64,000 bases of DNA, taken from assembly GCA_028284905.1 (NCBI GenBank), contig JANQQU010000030.1:1-64000 (forward strand). Direction: 5' to 3'. The position numbers and the translations under genes are program-made. Below, one piece after another: positions 9,510-18,430 of this stretch. Source of the DNA: Calditrichia bacterium (GTDB taxonomy: Bacteria > Calditrichota > Calditrichia > RBG-13-44-9 > J075). Position 1 is the stretch's first letter; each line of letters opens with the position of its first letter. Under the pieces are notes generated by a model. It searched no databases. It was not told the DNA's origin and worked only from the letters and a program-made list of their open reading frames with translations.

Positions 9510-10896
9510 AATTGAAGAGACTAAACATTTCCGGTGCCGGAAACTGTCGGCCGAAAATCACATACCAATTGGTGAAGAGAAAGGTCATACAAGTAAATGC
9601 CGCCCCGGATATCGCAATCCAGCGATTTCCCAGAATGGCGAAAAATGCGATGAAAGAAATATGATACCAGGCGTAAGAAATTCGCAGGAAGAAAAACGAA
9701 AGCAGTAACATTAACAATCCACAAGTTAGCAGAAAACGATCATCTTTTCCATTCTGCAACCAGCCAAGAAACATTAGAAATGCCGTCCCCAGCATTATCA
9801 CGATGCGATGATCCAGCAAACTATCTTTTCCCCCGATCGCTTCCCCGAGAATAACCCGTATATGAGATTCAAACATAAAACTATCCTGCCAAAAGGGGAA
9901 GTTAATCAGGAATATAATTGAAAGCGCCAATAGGCCTTCTCTTATCAATAAAGGCCATTTTTCTCTTCGAATATTCCGAAAAAGATAAATACCCAATACC
10001 GGAAACGTTATGAACTTGATAAAAGCAGAGATAGTGAATGCTGCGACAGTAAAGAAATTCCGGTGCGATAAAAATGCATAGATACCAAGCAGTAAGAAAG
10101 TCACCATTATGGTATCTGTTTTGGTCTGCCCCATCACCACCACTGTCGGGTGCCAGGCATACAGCACTAATCCCGCTAATAAATATTGCGGGTTTAATTT
10201 TCGTAAAATCGCAGCGATTAAAAACAAGTTGAGACAATTCGCAAGAAAGAACAACACCCGAAATGCGAGCAGATTCATCACCGGGTTATCCCCGGCAAGG
10301 TAGCTGGGCAGAAAGCTGAGCCAACTCCACATCGCCAGTTTATCCCCCACCAGGTAAGTGTAGCGGTGATTGGCATAACGATACATCGGATCATCAGGGA
10401 AACTATCCGCCGAGATGTAATGCGGATTACTCTCGTTAGCAGTAAAAACACGTGCCCGGGAAATATAGTTGTAAATGTCCGTATTAAAATTAGGAAGCGC
10501 AAACATGGAAATGCCGTAATAGAAAATCGCCGCCAGCATAATTATTCGCCGGGCGCGATCACTCGGTTCCCGATTCCAACAGAGGTATACTGCCGCTGCA
10601 TAGATGATGTATGCAACCGCACTGCTGGCCATAATCCATAGGGCAATAAACATACTATCATTAATCACCCCTTCCGGAAACTGGGTCAACCAGCGCCAAA
10701 AAGCCAGGTGATCAATCAATTCCGCACTTGTTTTATAAATCCTACCCGGCGTCAAAGGGAAAACGAACCAATATGCCGAAAACGCCGCCAGCATGAAGAT
10801 TGACGATACGCCCAGAAAGATGTTTAAAAATTTTTTAGAAAGGTAATACGAAGTCTCAGTTTGTTTTGACAAATCTACACCATATCCATGTGTCAT
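9508..10896 (-). CDS. GT-C superfamily polytopic glycosyltransferase (MptB/DUF2029-like)
   Basis: This roughly 462-residue integral membrane protein has about 11-12 hydrophobic segments. The first long external loop, after the first helices, contains NTDIYNYISRA and NPHYIS, the acidic/aromatic pattern of polyprenol-phosphate-sugar dependent GT-C mannosyltransferases (MptB and GT87/DUF2029 relatives). Such enzymes add a sugar from a lipid-phosphate donor on the outer face of the inner membrane. ATG at 10896 is preferred; a TTG 15 bases upstream (10911) is possible but its AAGGGA is too close. It is the first gene of the polysaccharide region, divergent from the SGNH gene. Donor and acceptor are unknown. 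Confidence 0.75.
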   Translation of the reverse strand: MTHGYGVDLSKQTETSYYLSKKFLNIFLGVSSIFMLAAFSAYWFVFPLTPGRIYKTSAELIDHLAFWRWLTQFPEGVINDSMFIALWIMASSAVAYIIYAAAVYLCWNREPSDRARRIIMLAAIFYYGISMFALPNFNTDIYNYISRARVFTANESNPHYISADSFPDDPMYRYANHRYTYLVGDKLAMWSWLSFLPSYLAGDNPVMNLLAFRVLFFLANCLNLFLIAAILRKLNPQYLLAGLVLYAWHPTVVVMGQTKTDTIMVTFLLLGIYAFLSHRNFFTVAAFTISAFIKFITFPVLGIYLFRNIRREKWPLLIREGLLALSIIFLINFPFWQDSFMFESHIRVILGEAIGGKDSLLDHRIVIMLGTAFLMFLGWLQNGKDDRFLLTCGLLMLLLSFFFLRISYAWYHISFIAFFAILGNRWIAISGAAFTCMTFLFTNWYVIFGRQFPAPEMFSLFN

Positions 10897-11131
10897 AAAT
10901 TCCCATTTCAAATCCCTTTATTAAAATAATTTATACGCTATTCCGAGTGACTGAAAGCACAAGACTTCAGTGAGATAAACGGATATTAGATAATCGATAA
11001 ATTTTCAACGACGCCGGTTTTCCCGGATATCTTAAGAAGCTTTAATCACCTTGACCTTTTCAAAACACCAATGCACGTTCGGTCGCATTCTGTAGATTAA
11101 ACGTTCGCGTAATTGAGTGCGGATTTTTTTT

Positions 11132-12316
11132 ATGGGTTCACTAACAAAAAATTTACTCATTCTTGCCGGCATTTTCAGCCTTGTAGTGGCCAGTGTCGCC
11201 ATTGCCTATTATAACAGAACTTCAGCGTTCCTGATAATTGCTCCCTTATGGTTAATATTTTGCCTGGCAGGTGCCTATTTCAGCCAGGGTAAAGTACGCC
11301 TGACCATATTTTATTTGATCCCCTTTATTTTGGCATTTGGTGTTGCTGAATATCGCATGGTTTATAATCAGAGCTCTGGATCCCCAAAAATTATCAACTT
11401 TACACTTTCCGATCCGCAATATTTTCAGTCGCATCAATTATTAGGAACCGCACCTAAATCTGATTTTATCGTCAATGCATCTAAGAAAACGCCCTCAAAA
11501 GTCATCTATGATGTTCAGTATACGATTACTTCAGATGCCATTCGAAAGAGTTCAAATGCTATAACTCCGGGAAAACCTTCTGCTTTATTTTACGGAGGTT
11601 CTTTCACTTTTGGCGAAGGTGTTAATGATCAGGAGACGTTGCCTGTCTATTTCCAGGAATATATGAATGGTGAATTACAGTCAATTAATATGGGATTTCA
11701 CGGGTATGGGCCTCATCAAATGCTTGTCTCCCTGGAACATTCACTGGAAGAAAAGATCATCGCAGAAAATCCGCCGAAATATTTAATTTATCAGGCAATT
11801 CCTGATCATGTCGCCCGATGCCAGGGGTTTAATTTTTGGGATTACGGCGGCCCCAAATATATTCTCGATGACAATAACAACGCTCAATATACCGGTCCAT
11901 TTTACGGCACTTTTAATCGCTATGCTTTATCATTTTTGTCCCGTTCGAAAATACTCCAAAATTGGCTCGCTCGTGAACGGGAAATAACTCCGGAGCACCT
12001 CCAGCTATATGCTGCTATCGTTGCTAAATCCGCGCAACTATTTAAGGAGCGTTATGGTGGGCAGATGCTCGTGATTGTTTGGCACTATGGCGATCAGGAG
12101 ATGCCGATCTATAAGTCGATCCAGGCATTGGGAATTCCAGTGTTTTTGGTGAGAGATATAATTCCGGATCTGACTGCAGCACCGGATAAATATCGCCTTC
12201 ATTTACTGGACAAGCATCCAACTCCTGCCGCACATAGAAAAACAGCAAGATGGTTAGCAGATTACATTACTTCTCTGGGCAGCGAACAACCCGATATTGA
12301 AACGGAGGTAGAATGA
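11132..12316 (+). CDS. Membrane-anchored SGNH/GDSL-type hydrolase
   Basis: About 394 residues with two to three N-terminal membrane helices (residues 1-75) and then a periplasmic SGNH-hydrolase-like domain. The nucleophile block is GGSFTFGEG (Ser157) and the C-terminal block is DKHPTPAAHRKTA, supplying the Asp/His pair. The segment YTITSDAIRKSS occupies the place of the NSxGFR motif common in polysaccharide-associated SGNH proteins. Such proteins acetylate or deacetylate glycans, or process lipid-linked sugars. ATG at 11132 is preferred over a GTG at 11117 because only it has GCGGA at a sensible distance. Its stop overlaps the next gene by four bases (ATGA), so it is coupled to a GT2 enzyme. 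Confidence 0.75.
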   Translation: MGSLTKNLLILAGIFSLVVASVAIAYYNRTSAFLIIAPLWLIFCLAGAYFSQGKVRLTIFYLIPFILAFGVAEYRMVYNQSSGSPKIINFTLSDPQYFQSHQLLGTAPKSDFIVNASKKTPSKVIYDVQYTITSDAIRKSSNAITPGKPSALFYGGSFTFGEGVNDQETLPVYFQEYMNGELQSINMGFHGYGPHQMLVSLEHSLEEKIIAENPPKYLIYQAIPDHVARCQGFNFWDYGGPKYILDDNNNAQYTGPFYGTFNRYALSFLSRSKILQNWLAREREITPEHLQLYAAIVAKSAQLFKERYGGQMLVIVWHYGDQEMPIYKSIQALGIPVFLVRDIIPDLTAAPDKYRLHLLDKHPTPAAHRKTARWLADYITSLGSEQPDIETEVE

Positions 12317-13242
12317 CCGAAAAATCAGCGGTTTTTATTTCGGTTATTATACCCACTTATAACCGGCCAGATCAATTAGAGATTTGCCTGAACTCCCTTT
12401 CTGAATTAGACTATCCACGTGATGCCTGGGAAGTTATAATCGTTGATGACGGTGGTCATTCGCCTCTCGATAAGATTACCGCTAAATTCAAATCACAACT
12501 TGATATTTCCCTGTTACGCCAGGCAAATGCCGGTCCAGCTGCCGCCCGCAATACCGGCGCACACAAGGCCCGTGGAGAACTCCTGGCTTTTACTGACGAT
12601 GATTGTAAACCGGCAAAAAACTGGTTAAAAATTATGGCCAGCCACTATCAGAAGACACCGGAAAGAATCATTGGTGGAAAAACAGTTAACCGCCTCAAGA
12701 AAAACTTATATTCTGCCGCCAGCCAGTATATTGTTGATATCGTTTATCGCCATTATAACACTCATAAAGATGACGCTCGTTTCTTTGCGTCAAATAATAT
12801 TGCGGTACCAAAGAATCTTTATCATAAAGTTGGCGGTTTTACGGAAACTTTCCGCACATCGGAAGACCGCGAGCTTTGCGATCGTTGGCGGTTTAAGGGA
12901 TATAAACTAACGTATGCGCCGGAAGCGATCATCCTCCACGCTCATGAACTTTCTTTTTTCAGCTTTTGTAAGCAGCACTTTAATTATGGACGTGGCGCCT
13001 GGCAATACCATCGCCTGAGAGCCGACAGAGGTTCCGGTAAATTTCAAAATGATATCAATTTCCACAGCAATATCAGCAACTGGTTACTGTATCCCTTTTC
13101 GAAGGAACCGGTTTTTCGTGGATTATTGCTGATGTTTATTTTTATACTCTGGCAGATCGCTAATGCCGCCGGTTTTTTCTGGGAAGCATTTTCTTCCATC
13201 AAAAGCAAAATCTCTTCCCCTTCAGCAAAAGAAGAAGTTTAG
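12313..13242 (+). CDS. Family 2 glycosyltransferase
   Basis: The 309-residue GT-A fold enzyme opens with SVIIPTYNRPDQLEIC (residues 10-25). It has the nucleotide-binding VDDGG, the metal-binding cluster FTDDDC near residue 95, GGKTVN, and an acceptor-side SEDRELCDRWRFKG. A C-terminal hydrophobic stretch near residues 270-290 may attach it to the inner membrane. The start overlaps the SGNH gene by four bases. The role is transfer of one sugar during envelope glycan assembly; the sugar is unknown. Confidence 0.9.
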   Translation: MTEKSAVFISVIIPTYNRPDQLEICLNSLSELDYPRDAWEVIIVDDGGHSPLDKITAKFKSQLDISLLRQANAGPAAARNTGAHKARGELLAFTDDDCKPAKNWLKIMASHYQKTPERIIGGKTVNRLKKNLYSAASQYIVDIVYRHYNTHKDDARFFASNNIAVPKNLYHKVGGFTETFRTSEDRELCDRWRFKGYKLTYAPEAIILHAHELSFFSFCKQHFNYGRGAWQYHRLRADRGSGKFQNDINFHSNISNWLLYPFSKEPVFRGLLLMFIFILWQIANAAGFFWEAFSSIKSKISSPSAKEEV

Positions 13243-13426
13243 ACAGTTGTTGCTATTCCCCCTTGCTACTAAACCACCGTTTTAATTTTTATCCTTCCAT
13301 AATCATGAACTTTTGAAAATGTTTCGCTTGAAACTGCTGCTAATTATTTTCAGAAAACCCCACTATTTTGCAACTAAAACGCCGGTTTACCGAATAAGAA
13401 ATCATCACTTTTCCCAGGGAGAATAC

Positions 13427-15802
13427 ATGTTAAAGAACTATATTACGACTGCTTTCCGCAATATCTGGAAATACCGCTTATACTCATCCATCAATCTACT
13501 GGGTTTGGCCATTGGCATGGCTGCCTGCCTGATGATATTCCTTTTCGTCCGTCATGAACTCGGTTTCGACAGGTTTCATAAACAGGCCGAGCATATTTAT
13601 CGCCTGAACGAAGTACAAACTTTCGGCGGACTCACTCCCCAGCATGTGGCCTTATCGATGTATCCAATGGGAGAAGCGCTAAAAAATGATTATGCGGAAG
13701 TTATCGATTATACCCGTTTCTGGCGGATGCAGGATTGGCTCTTTCGACATGGCAATAAAGATATTTTTATCAAAGAGATGGTTTCCACGGATACCTCGAT
13801 ATTCACCATGTTTGATTTTCAGCTGTTAGCCGGAGATCCTTCAACCGCCCTGCACGAACCGAACAGTATTATTCTCACCGAAGAAACCGCCCGTAAATTC
13901 TTCGGTGCGGAAAACCCGCTGGGAAAAGAATTAACTCGCCAGGATACATTAACTTACAAAGTTACCGGCATTATTGCGGACGTCCCTGCGAAATCCCATC
14001 TTCGTTTCGATGCGCTGGTATCCATGAAAACATTTGACAGTGAACAGCGAAGAAGCCGTTGGGGATCCAACTACCTGGTAACCTATCTCCTGCTAACTCC
14101 CAATGCAGATATCGCCAATCTCGAAGCACAGTTCCCGGATTTTGTTACCAAGTATATGGGAGAGCGAGGAACAGAATTTTACAAGCTTTATCTCCAGCCA
14201 TTTACCGATGTTCACCTGGGTTCAACCCATATTACCCATGATTATCAAAATTATCAGAAATTTGATCGTAGTTACGTCAATGTGTTCACGATTCTGGCTA
14301 TTTTTACCATTCTAATTGCCAGCATCAATTTTATGAATATTTCCACGGCGCGGTCGGCCAGCCGTGCAAAAGAAGTTGGCATTCGCAAAACTATCGGCGC
14401 CCAGCGCGGGCAACTCACCGGACAGTTTATCGGTGAATCACTCCTGATGGCATTTTTTGCATTCATTCTCGCCTTGTTTATTACGCAATTGAGCCTTCCC
14501 TATCTACATCAATTAAGCGGGCGAATGCTTTCTCTGGACCAGCTTGCCACACCATCTTTGGCGTTAACAATATTAGCCGCCGTATTCTCAGTCGGTTTAA
14601 TTTCCGGTTTTTATCCGGCAATTATGCTATCCGCCTATCAACCGGCGTCCGTTTTAAAAGGCAGCTTTAAAAACCCGGTAGGTAAAGTGAAGCTACGCAA
14701 TGTGCTGGTAGTGGTACAATTTTCCATTGCGGTTGCCCTGATCGTCGGCACGCTTTTAACCGTTCAGCAGCTTAGCTTTATGCGACAGCAAAATCTCGGA
14801 TTCAACAAAGATCATGTGCTTCTGCTACCGATGAGCAACATGGCGAATCGCCACTACGAAACCTTGCGTACGGAATTTACCAGCAATCCTGATGTATTAG
14901 ATGTAACGGCTTCCGGGCAGCGCCTCGGTAATAATATTCACCAGATGGGCTCCCGCTATGAAGGGTTCGATGAAGGCTTTGGCATTTCCGTCTTAAATGT
15001 CGATCTTAATTACTTAGCCTTTCACAACATTGAAATTCTGGATGGACGCGATTTTAATCCGGATAGCAAGGCAGATAAAGACAATAGTTACATCATGAAC
15101 GAAGCACTTGCTCGAAAACTTGAATGGGATGCCCCGGTTGGAAAGGGCGCAAAATTATCCTGGAAAGATGAGATGGGCAGCGTTATAGGCCTGGCGAAAG
15201 ATTTTAATTTCAATTCCCTGCATCATAATGTTGAACCATTGCTAATCACCTCCCAGGAGTGGGGATTTAGTGAGATGTCGGTAAGAATCGCACCGGAAAA
15301 CATGCAGGCCTCATTAAGCCATCTGCGCAGCGTTTGGGAAAAACTCGTTAGTGATCGCCCCTTCAGTTATGAATTCCTTGATGCCCATTTTGATCAACTT
15401 TACACTGCTGATCGGCAGAGTAGCGACGTCATTACCATCATTGCTGGCCTGGCAGTGATTATCGCTTGTTTAGGGCTATTTGGACTATCATCAATAACAA
15501 CTGCCATGCGCACCAAAGAGATCGGCATCCGCAAAGTGCTTGGCGCATCCATCGTCAGTCTGATCTCCATGCTATCAAGAGGGTTTATTGCCCTGGTAAG
15601 TGTTGCATTCTTAATCGCTATTCCATTTACAATCTGGTTCATGGAAAGTTGGTTGGAAAATTTTGCCTACCGGATCGATATCGGCTTCAGCACATTTCTG
15701 ATTGCCGGTCTCCTGGCGATATCTGTTGCCTTGCTAACAGTCTGCTACCACGCCATCAAAACTGCTTTGGCGAATCCGGTAAAGGCGTTACGTTACGAAT
15801 AA
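13427..15802 (+). CDS. FtsX/MacB-type ABC transporter permease (tandem copy 1)
   Basis: The 791-residue product has an N-terminal helix (LGLAIGMAACLMIF), a large periplasmic MacB_PCD domain, three central helices carrying FtsX signature loops (RAKEVGIRKTIGAQR), a second periplasmic domain and a C-terminal FtsX unit (RTKEIGIRKVLGAS). The duplicated eight-helix plan is that of the large MacB-like permeases common in Bacteroidota and relatives. ATG 13427 follows AGGGAGA and starts at the conserved MLKNYITTAFRN; earlier in-frame codons have no such context. No ATPase gene is adjacent, so its nucleotide-binding subunit must be encoded elsewhere. Confidence 0.9.
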   Translation: MLKNYITTAFRNIWKYRLYSSINLLGLAIGMAACLMIFLFVRHELGFDRFHKQAEHIYRLNEVQTFGGLTPQHVALSMYPMGEALKNDYAEVIDYTRFWRMQDWLFRHGNKDIFIKEMVSTDTSIFTMFDFQLLAGDPSTALHEPNSIILTEETARKFFGAENPLGKELTRQDTLTYKVTGIIADVPAKSHLRFDALVSMKTFDSEQRRSRWGSNYLVTYLLLTPNADIANLEAQFPDFVTKYMGERGTEFYKLYLQPFTDVHLGSTHITHDYQNYQKFDRSYVNVFTILAIFTILIASINFMNISTARSASRAKEVGIRKTIGAQRGQLTGQFIGESLLMAFFAFILALFITQLSLPYLHQLSGRMLSLDQLATPSLALTILAAVFSVGLISGFYPAIMLSAYQPASVLKGSFKNPVGKVKLRNVLVVVQFSIAVALIVGTLLTVQQLSFMRQQNLGFNKDHVLLLPMSNMANRHYETLRTEFTSNPDVLDVTASGQRLGNNIHQMGSRYEGFDEGFGISVLNVDLNYLAFHNIEILDGRDFNPDSKADKDNSYIMNEALARKLEWDAPVGKGAKLSWKDEMGSVIGLAKDFNFNSLHHNVEPLLITSQEWGFSEMSVRIAPENMQASLSHLRSVWEKLVSDRPFSYEFLDAHFDQLYTADRQSSDVITIIAGLAVIIACLGLFGLSSITTAMRTKEIGIRKVLGASIVSLISMLSRGFIALVSVAFLIAIPFTIWFMESWLENFAYRIDIGFSTFLIAGLLAISVALLTVCYHAIKTALANPVKALRYE

Positions 15803-15853
15803 TTTTTCACCTGAAACAGTGGGCGCGCTAATGGCGCCCCGGAGAAATAAAAA

Positions 15854-18229
15854 ATGCTGAAAAGTTACCTGACGGTTGCAATGCGGAATCTCTGGAAATT
15901 TCGCAACTATTCTTTCATCAACCTCTTTGGCCTGGCAGTGGGCATGACGGCCTGCTTGATTATATACTTTTTTGTCCGCTACGAAAGTAACTTCGACCGT
16001 TTTCATGAAAAGGCATCGCAAATTTATCGGGTAACCGAATACCAATCTTTCAACGGTATTACTCCGCAACACGTCGCTTTATCAATGTATCCGATGGGTG
16101 AAACAATGACCAGAGACCTCCCCGAGGTCATCGATTTTACCCGCTCCTGGCGGCGGCAGGATTTACGATTTAATGATGGCCAGAAAAACGTTATTCTCCC
16201 CAAGACGCTTGCCGTAGATTCCAGTTTTCTCAGCATATTCGATTTTCATCCGCTTGAAGGTCAACCAGAAGCAATGCTTCGCGAGCCATATAGCATTGTA
16301 CTGACAGAATCGTATGCGAGTCACTTCTTCTCAGGCGAAAACATCATCGGCAAAACCATCGCTTTGGACGACACTATCGCTTATCATATTACCGGAATTA
16401 TCGCAGACGTACCGGAAAATTCCCATTTACAATTTGATGCACTCGTCTCAATCGGCAGCATCCCTCTAATGGATTGGATGGAAGGCTGGGATGCAAATAT
16501 TCTTGTTACCTACCTTCTGTTAAATGAAGATGCAGATGTGGAAAGCGTTGTTGCCAGATTTCCGGCAATGGTAGAAAAATACGGTGGAGAGGGTGCCAGC
16601 CAAACCATTCAGGTAGACTTACAGCCATTAACGGACATTCATCTTGGCTCCACGCATATCACCCATGATTATCAGAATTACAAAAAATTTGACCGCAACT
16701 ATGTATACCTGTTTTCAGCGCTTGCTGTTTTCATAATGCTAATTGCCTGTATCAACTTTATGAACATTACTGCGGCCCGTTCTGCCAGCCGTTACCGGGA
16801 AGTCGGCATTCGGAAAACGATCGGCGCTCGCCGCCTGCAGCTAGCCGGTCAATTTATCGGCGAATCTGTACTGATGGCCCTCTTTGCACTTGCCGTGGCT
16901 TTATTGATGGCAAAACTGCTTTTCCCTTATGTGAGCGAATTAAGTGGCCGTCCCCTGAGCTTTAATTTTAGTGACCATCCTTTTGTGCTGCCGGCAATGT
17001 TACTTATCGGGATTATTACCGGTGCGATATCCGGTGTTTATCCGGCCCTGATCATATCTGCCTATCAACCAGCCAGTACGTTGAAAAGTGAATTTAAAGG
17101 CACGCATAGCAAAACCCGCTTTCGTAACATTCTTGTGGTTATACAATTCAGTATTGCAATTGGACTTATTGTGGGCACATTGTTAGTTGTTCAGCAACTC
17201 CATTTTTTAAACAAACACACCCTGGGGTTTAACAAGGAAAATGTGCTTTTATTGCCGATGAACCGAACGGCCAATCAAAACTATGAAACGCTGCGTACTA
17301 AATTCATGCAGCATTCCGCAATTTTAGATGTCACTGCTTCCGGACAACGGCTCGGAAATAATATCCATCAAATGAGTTCTCGCTACGAAGGGTTTGATGA
17401 AGGCTTTAGTATTTCAGTGCTAAATGTCGATCTTAATTATCCTTCCTTTTATAATATCGAAATTCTTGACGGGCGCACCTTTCAAACCGCAAATACTGCC
17501 GACAAGCAGAACAGTTATATACTTAATGAAACATTAGCGAAAAAATTGAATTGGGAATCACCGGTAGGTAAAGGGGCACGATTAAACTGGTTACCTGAAA
17601 TGGGGACAGTCATCGGCCTTGCAAAAGATTTCAATTTCAATTCGTTGCATCATCGCGTGGAGCCACTCCTGATCACGTCCCAATATTGGGAGTTTGATGA
17701 AATGTCTGTTCGGGTTTCTTCCGGGAATATTGAAGGCGCTTTGGCCCATATCGAAAATACCTGGCAGCAGCTGGTTACAGACTATCCATTCGAATATGCT
17801 TTTTTGGATGAACATTTCGAACAGCTCTATCTGGCAGACCGGCAAACCAGCGATGTCATTATGATTATTGCCGGATTAGCAATCATCATTGCCTGCCTCG
17901 GCCTCTTTGGGCTTTCGGCAATATCGACAGAATTACGCACAAAAGAAATCGGTATACGCAAGGTACTTGGTGCATCGGTTTGGGAGCTAATCTATATGCT
18001 CTGCAAAGGGTTTATCGGACTGGTGTTTCTTGCATTTATCATTGCTATTCCCCTAACATATATAGTAATGGGAAGTTGGCTGCAAAACTTTGCCTATCAT
18101 ATCGATATGAGTTTAATTACGTTCTTTCTTGCCGGAATTTTAGCCCTGATTATTGCTTTGTTTACAGTTGGCTATCACGCCATTTCTACAGCCCGGGCGA
18201 ATCCGGTCCAAGCATTACGATATGAATAA
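15854..18229 (+). CDS. FtsX/MacB-type ABC transporter permease (tandem copy 2)
   Basis: The 791-residue paralogue has the same length as the gene before it and is collinear throughout, with the same MacB_PCD and FtsX blocks (RYREVGIRKTIGARR, RTKEIGIRKVLGAS). The stretch SGQRLGNNIHQM in the second periplasmic domain is identical in both. The genes are 51 bases apart and surely arose by tandem duplication. They may form a heterodimer with a shared, unlinked ATPase. Members of this family export lipids, peptides or lipoproteins, or act as mechanotransmitters; nothing here selects one. Confidence 0.9.
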   Translation: MLKSYLTVAMRNLWKFRNYSFINLFGLAVGMTACLIIYFFVRYESNFDRFHEKASQIYRVTEYQSFNGITPQHVALSMYPMGETMTRDLPEVIDFTRSWRRQDLRFNDGQKNVILPKTLAVDSSFLSIFDFHPLEGQPEAMLREPYSIVLTESYASHFFSGENIIGKTIALDDTIAYHITGIIADVPENSHLQFDALVSIGSIPLMDWMEGWDANILVTYLLLNEDADVESVVARFPAMVEKYGGEGASQTIQVDLQPLTDIHLGSTHITHDYQNYKKFDRNYVYLFSALAVFIMLIACINFMNITAARSASRYREVGIRKTIGARRLQLAGQFIGESVLMALFALAVALLMAKLLFPYVSELSGRPLSFNFSDHPFVLPAMLLIGIITGAISGVYPALIISAYQPASTLKSEFKGTHSKTRFRNILVVIQFSIAIGLIVGTLLVVQQLHFLNKHTLGFNKENVLLLPMNRTANQNYETLRTKFMQHSAILDVTASGQRLGNNIHQMSSRYEGFDEGFSISVLNVDLNYPSFYNIEILDGRTFQTANTADKQNSYILNETLAKKLNWESPVGKGARLNWLPEMGTVIGLAKDFNFNSLHHRVEPLLITSQYWEFDEMSVRVSSGNIEGALAHIENTWQQLVTDYPFEYAFLDEHFEQLYLADRQTSDVIMIIAGLAIIIACLGLFGLSAISTELRTKEIGIRKVLGASVWELIYMLCKGFIGLVFLAFIIAIPLTYIVMGSWLQNFAYHIDMSLITFFLAGILALIIALFTVGYHAISTARANPVQALRYE

Positions 18230-18242
18230 GTCCTAATAACCT

Positions 18243-18280
18243 TAAGCAGCTAATGCTTAGCACTATTTTGCAGCTGCTTA
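18243..18280 (+). other. Hairpin downstream of the permease pair
   Basis: TAAGCAGCT and AGCTGCTTA form a 9-bp stem with a 20-base loop, 14 bases after the permease stop. There is no T-run after it, so it may be a weak terminator or an mRNA 3'-end stabiliser. Confidence 0.45.
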
Positions 18281-18430
18281 TATCCCTCTCAATCCTCCTT
18301 TTTACGCCTTTTCCGGAAGATTTTAGATTGAAAATCTTAAATCTGTGTTTCATGCCATCGAACCTCCGTTTCGATGTTTTATTATATTTTATTCAGCAAG
18401 GATGGTTGATCAAAAAAGGACTTACTATAC

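Noticed and set aside
13313-13426. N-terminal extension of the first FtsX/MacB-type permease
   Set aside because: The paralogue starts at the equivalent of 13427, where a good ribosome site lies; the extension has no counterpart.
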